A DNA stretch of 64,000 bases, from positions 62,001 through 126,000 of the forward strand of contig NZ_JANHLE010000008.1 in NCBI RefSeq assembly GCF_028682475.1. The letters run 5' to 3'. This DNA comes from Pseudomonas putida (GTDB lineage Bacteria; Pseudomonadota; Gammaproteobacteria; Pseudomonadales; Pseudomonadaceae). The notes under the pieces are model-generated. The model saw only the letters and a list, made by a program, of their open reading frames with translations, was not told the DNA's origin and did no database searches. Made by a program: the position numbers and the translations under genes. Shown here one piece after another: positions 61,413-64,000 of the stretch; position 1 is the stretch's first letter, and the number at the start of each line of letters is the position of its first letter.

Positions 61413-62480
61413 TTATTCAACGGCGAGCGTGCGCACGCCACGTTCGCCCACCAGCACCAGTTCGCTGGCAGCATCGAATGCCGCCGCGCTGATCGGTGTG
61501 CGCGCCGCTTGCCTGACCTGGGCGAAACTGGCGCCGTCGTCGCGGCTGAGCAGTACATGCCCGGCCTGGCTCAGCAGCCACAGCTGTCCGGCGCTGTCCA
61601 GGCTGCCTGCGGTGATGCTGTTGGCAAGGTCGGTGGTCACTGGCTGCCATTGCTGGCCGCCGTCGGTGCTGCGCAGCACATGGCCACGCAAGCCATAGAC
61701 CAGGAGCACCCCCGGCTTGCCGGTGGCGCCAAAGAACGTGCCGCTGTAAGGCGTGGTCAGCCGGGTGAAGTGCTGGCCATCGGTGTCGAGCTTGAGCAGC
61801 AAGCCCTGCTCACCGGTGATGTACAGCGCACCATCGACACTGGCGAGGCTGGTCAGGTGCAAGCCTTGCGGGTTGTCGCTGCGCTCCAGCCACGGCGTCC
61901 AGTGCTGGCCACCGTCAGTGGTGTGCAGCAGCAGGTTGAAGACACCGACGGCAAAGCCGTTGTGTTCGTCGGCGAACCAGACATCCAGAAACGGTTTGTC
62001 GGCGCCCTCTTGCACCAGCCGTTCAGCTTCGCCGATCAGTGCAGGCCAACGTTCGTCCTGCGGTGCGGCCTGGGCCTGGGCGCGGTAGTAGGCCAGCACC
62101 TGCTCGCCGAGCACGCGACCGTCCAGTTGCTTTTGCCAACTCACGCCGCCATCGCGGCTGTGCAGGATCACGCCGTCGTTACCGACTGCCCAGCCCTGCT
62201 CGGCACTGGGAAAACTCACGGCGTTGAGGTCGGCACTGGCCGGCACGCTGGCCTGTTGCCAATGGCCGCCGTTGTCATCGGAATACAGAATGTGCCCACG
62301 CGGGCCGACCGCCACCAGGCGTGCGCCGAGGTTGGTCACATCACGCAACGGGCTGACCGTCGCCAGGACGCTGGGCATGGCCGGCAGATCCAGCACATCC
62401 GTGTAGGGCGCGGCCTGTGCCGCACCTTGAAGGGCGGCCCACGTCAGCATCAACGCAGTACAGCGCTTGAGAAAATACAT
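61413..62480 (-). CDS. YCF48-like beta-propeller protein
   Basis: This 355-residue secreted protein has a signal peptide (LKRCTALMLTWAALQGAAQA) followed by BNR/YCF48 propeller repeats: ILYSDDNGGHWQQ, ILHSRDGGVSWQK, LLHTTDGGQHWTP, VLRSTDGGQQWQP and VLLSRDDGASFAQ. GGAGG precedes ATG 62480; the longer frame start at 62507 is not needed. In many gammaproteobacteria this family is encoded next to DUF1302/DUF1329 and RND genes, as here, and probably acts as a periplasmic scaffold for their transport system. A photosynthetic role is not relevant. Confidence 0.83.
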   Translation of the reverse strand: MYFLKRCTALMLTWAALQGAAQAAPYTDVLDLPAMPSVLATVSPLRDVTNLGARLVAVGPRGHILYSDDNGGHWQQASVPASADLNAVSFPSAEQGWAVGNDGVILHSRDGGVSWQKQLDGRVLGEQVLAYYRAQAQAAPQDERWPALIGEAERLVQEGADKPFLDVWFADEHNGFAVGVFNLLLHTTDGGQHWTPWLERSDNPQGLHLTSLASVDGALYITGEQGLLLKLDTDGQHFTRLTTPYSGTFFGATGKPGVLLVYGLRGHVLRSTDGGQQWQPVTTDLANSITAGSLDSAGQLWLLSQAGHVLLSRDDGASFAQVRQAARTPISAAAFDAASELVLVGERGVRTLAVE

Positions 62481-62530
62481 ACCGGGTCCTCCGGATCGCC
62501 GCTGCACGCAGCAGGCTGCTCGACAAACGT

Positions 62531-62554
62531 TCCGGCATCAGGGGCGATGCCGGA
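62531..62554 (-). other. Stem-loop in the DUF1329-YCF48 gap
   Basis: TCCGGCATC-AGGGGC-GATGCCGGA is a perfect 9-bp stem located 23 bases after the DUF1329 stop, with no strong T-tract. It may stabilise the upstream message and lower expression of the following genes. Confidence 0.45.
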
Positions 62555-62577
62555 GCGTACCTACCTTGTGGGCGGAT

Positions 62578-63936
62578 TCAGCGAATACCGGCGCCAGCCA
62601 GCGACTCAGGCGACCACTGGGTTTTGGACAGCGGGTCGATGTAACGAATGCCGCCGTAAGCACCGACTACGCCATTGAGGTTGTAGGTGCCGCCGATCAG
62701 GTCGTAGATCATGAAAGGCGTGGCGTCCGGGGTCTGTTTGTCGTAGCTCTGGCTGAGGAAGGCGAACGAGCCACGGTACAGCTGACCACGGGCGTCATAC
62801 TGGTCGGAGGCCAGAGCGATCCAGCTGTCCTCGTCGAGGTAGAAGCGGCGCTTGTGATAGATGTGACGGGCACCGTCCTTGAGCTTGCCCTCGACCACCC
62901 ACACGCGGTGTTTCTCCCAACGCACGAACTGCGGCGCCAGATGGTTGGGGGTGATGAGCTGCTTGATGTCGGTGTTATAGGTCAGCTTGTAGGTGTTGTA
63001 AGGCACATACATTTCCTGCTTGCCGACCAGGTTCCAGTCGTAGCGGTCCAGGGCGCCGTTGAAGACGAACACGTCATCATAGGTACCCGAGCCCGAGGTC
63101 CCCGGGTTGGGGGTGTCGTAGGCCAGGTTCGGCGCCAGCTTCACCCGGCGCTGCCCCGGCAGGTACTGCCAGGCGCTGCGTGGCTGCACCAGCGGGTTGG
63201 CAGCGTCACGCAGCATCATCGCTTCACCGGCACGGCGGGCAGGCGCGGTGTACACCAGCTTCATCTGGTAGTAGGTGTCTTTGGCACCGATGGTTTTGTT
63301 CATGTCCTCATAGATCGGGTAGCTGATGTTGGCTTGACCGGTGGTGGACAGGGTCGGCACACCCGCGGAATCGACGTTCCAGGAGTCGTACTTGGCCGCC
63401 ATGCTCACGCCCTGGTAGCGCAGGAGGAAGTTCCACATGGCCTCGGCACCGGTCTGCGGAATCGGGAACGGAATCCCCGGCAGCACGTTTTCAACGGCTG
63501 CGCCGCCTTCCTGGCTGTGCGCACCGACAGCATTTTTCGCGGTGTTGTCCAGCACCTGCGCAGGCAGCGCCACGGTGCGGTGGGTCGGGTAGACATCAAC
63601 CGAGAAGGTCGGGAAGCGCTTGAGCAGCTCCTGGGTGGTCGCCGTCAGCTGGCCTTTGTACTGATCAGCGTTCTTGCCATTGATGACCAGCAGCGGTTTT
63701 TCCCCGGCAAACGGGTCGGGACGCATGCTGTCGCCGTTCTTGAAGCTGGCCGGTGGGGTAACCAGCCCGCCCTGGTAGGCGGGAATCGAGCCGTCGGCAT
63801 TGGCGGCGCTTTCGGCACCGATGCGGGTCAGGCTGGTGCCGAGGCGGGCTGCCTGGTCGCTGGATACAGCGGCCTGGGCAGAATGGATTGCAGCCAGGGA
63901 CAGACAGGTAGCTAAAAGTGTACGCACGTAGTTCAT
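62578..63936 (-). CDS. DUF1329 outer-membrane-system protein
   Basis: This 452-residue protein has a signal peptide (TLLATCLSLAAIHSAQA) and the DUF1329 layout (RLGTSLTRIGAESAANADGS; YRPDP-type FAGEKPLLVING; a long LolB/LolA-like beta region with YNTYKLTYNTD and KHRVWVVEGKLK). The family is periplasmic or outer-membrane-associated and is nearly always paired with DUF1302. AGGAAAACAATC precedes the ATG. It should act with the RND, YCF48 and putative DUF1302 proteins in moving a hydrophobic substrate. Confidence 0.88.
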   Translation of the reverse strand: MNYVRTLLATCLSLAAIHSAQAAVSSDQAARLGTSLTRIGAESAANADGSIPAYQGGLVTPPASFKNGDSMRPDPFAGEKPLLVINGKNADQYKGQLTATTQELLKRFPTFSVDVYPTHRTVALPAQVLDNTAKNAVGAHSQEGGAAVENVLPGIPFPIPQTGAEAMWNFLLRYQGVSMAAKYDSWNVDSAGVPTLSTTGQANISYPIYEDMNKTIGAKDTYYQMKLVYTAPARRAGEAMMLRDAANPLVQPRSAWQYLPGQRRVKLAPNLAYDTPNPGTSGSGTYDDVFVFNGALDRYDWNLVGKQEMYVPYNTYKLTYNTDIKQLITPNHLAPQFVRWEKHRVWVVEGKLKDGARHIYHKRRFYLDEDSWIALASDQYDARGQLYRGSFAFLSQSYDKQTPDATPFMIYDLIGGTYNLNGVVGAYGGIRYIDPLSKTQWSPESLAGAGIR

Positions 63937-63978
63937 GATGATTGTTTTCCTGCGTGATGTCTGAAGGAAAGACGTGAC

Positions 63979-64000
63979 TTAAAAAGTGGTTTTAACGGTC
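63979..64000 (-). CDS. 3' end of a gene entering from the right edge, possibly DUF1302
   Basis: On the minus strand the last 22 bases read ...TVKTTF followed by TAA at 63981-63979. The aromatic final residue and the position 42 bp upstream of the DUF1329 gene suit a DUF1302 outer-membrane barrel, the usual partner. Only seven codons are seen, so the call rests almost wholly on context. Confidence 0.35.

Noticed and set aside
61413..62480. Photosystem assembly function for the YCF48-like protein
   Set aside because: The name comes from a plastid relative; the host lineage and neighbours indicate an envelope transport role.
59808..62678. Open frame of 956 codons on the plus strand opposite the RND and YCF48 genes
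   Set aside because: It is antisense to two well-supported genes, its protein is low-complexity in His/Gln/Gly/Asp, and it arises from high third-position GC.

Overview
The window looks like chromosomal DNA of a plant- or soil-associated Pseudomonas of the fluorescens/putida type. The base composition is GC-rich, the REP/REPIN sequences have the pseudomonad form, and the gene families are typical of that group: a FecI/FecR/TonB-receptor iron system, an L-2-amino-thiazoline-4-carboxylate (ATC) to cysteine pathway, Tc insecticidal toxins, and a DUF1329/MMPL/acyl-CoA module. No rRNA, tRNA or CRISPR was seen. Most of the window is accessory DNA.

Layout. At 0-1 kb lies the N-terminal half of a YobI-like P-loop NTPase that runs off the left edge. 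At 1.4-3.3 kb are two L,D-transpeptidases. At 3.4-8.5 kb is a catabolic cluster: a class-III PLP enzyme, an APH-type kinase and an orphan polyamine-type binding protein, divergent from an SDR and a GntR regulator, with a palindromic operator candidate between the two arms. At 8.6-12.5 kb is a surface-signalling iron-uptake set (sigma, anti-sigma, TonB receptor). At 12.5-15.5 kb are a kinase pseudogene fragment, a putative gluzincin-like protein, a LysE exporter and an AraC regulator. At 15.7-19.5 kb are two less GC-rich membrane-protein genes and a divergent KfrA-like/tyrosine-recombinase pair. At 19.5-26.7 kb is a trimeric autotransporter locus (lipoprotein, 1175-aa adhesin, TPR-like periplasmic protein, unusual REC-HTH-PAS regulator). 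At 26.7-27.5 kb are an intact dTMP-kinase-like gene and a 71-bp LysE/AraC remnant; both are copies of sequence near 12.6 and 14.7 kb.

At 27.5-34.4 kb is a complete-looking ATC-to-cysteine catabolic locus: MFS transporter, RidA, cysteine-synthase-fold lyase, carbamoyl-cysteine hydrolase, ATC hydrolase, divergent LysR regulator and an Asp/Glu-racemase-type enzyme. At 34.6-36.7 kb is an hvfABC RiPP cluster whose precursor is fused to an EF-hand pair. At 37-54.4 kb is a Tc toxin locus: TcB on the plus strand and, on the minus strand, a split TcA (A1 with Ig-like domains, then A2), an Ig-like accessory protein sharing the A1 C-terminal domain, and a fibre-like protein with 39-residue repeats. No TcC gene is present. 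At 54.6-64 kb are a zinc-ribbon membrane protein, a REPIN, and an operon for activation and oxidation of an acyl substrate with outer-membrane and RND-type transport proteins, ending in what may be the tail of a DUF1302 gene.

The most interesting part is the Tc locus. The fibre-like and Ig-like proteins sit in one apparent operon with the two TcA halves where TcC would often be expected, which suggests a variant toxin with separate receptor-binding appendages. Other points of note are the EF-hand bufferin fusion, the response regulator with Glu at its phosphoacceptor site, a REP element translated inside an acyl-CoA dehydrogenase, and the duplicated and decayed kinase/LysE/AraC segment that brackets the recombinase and adhesin region.
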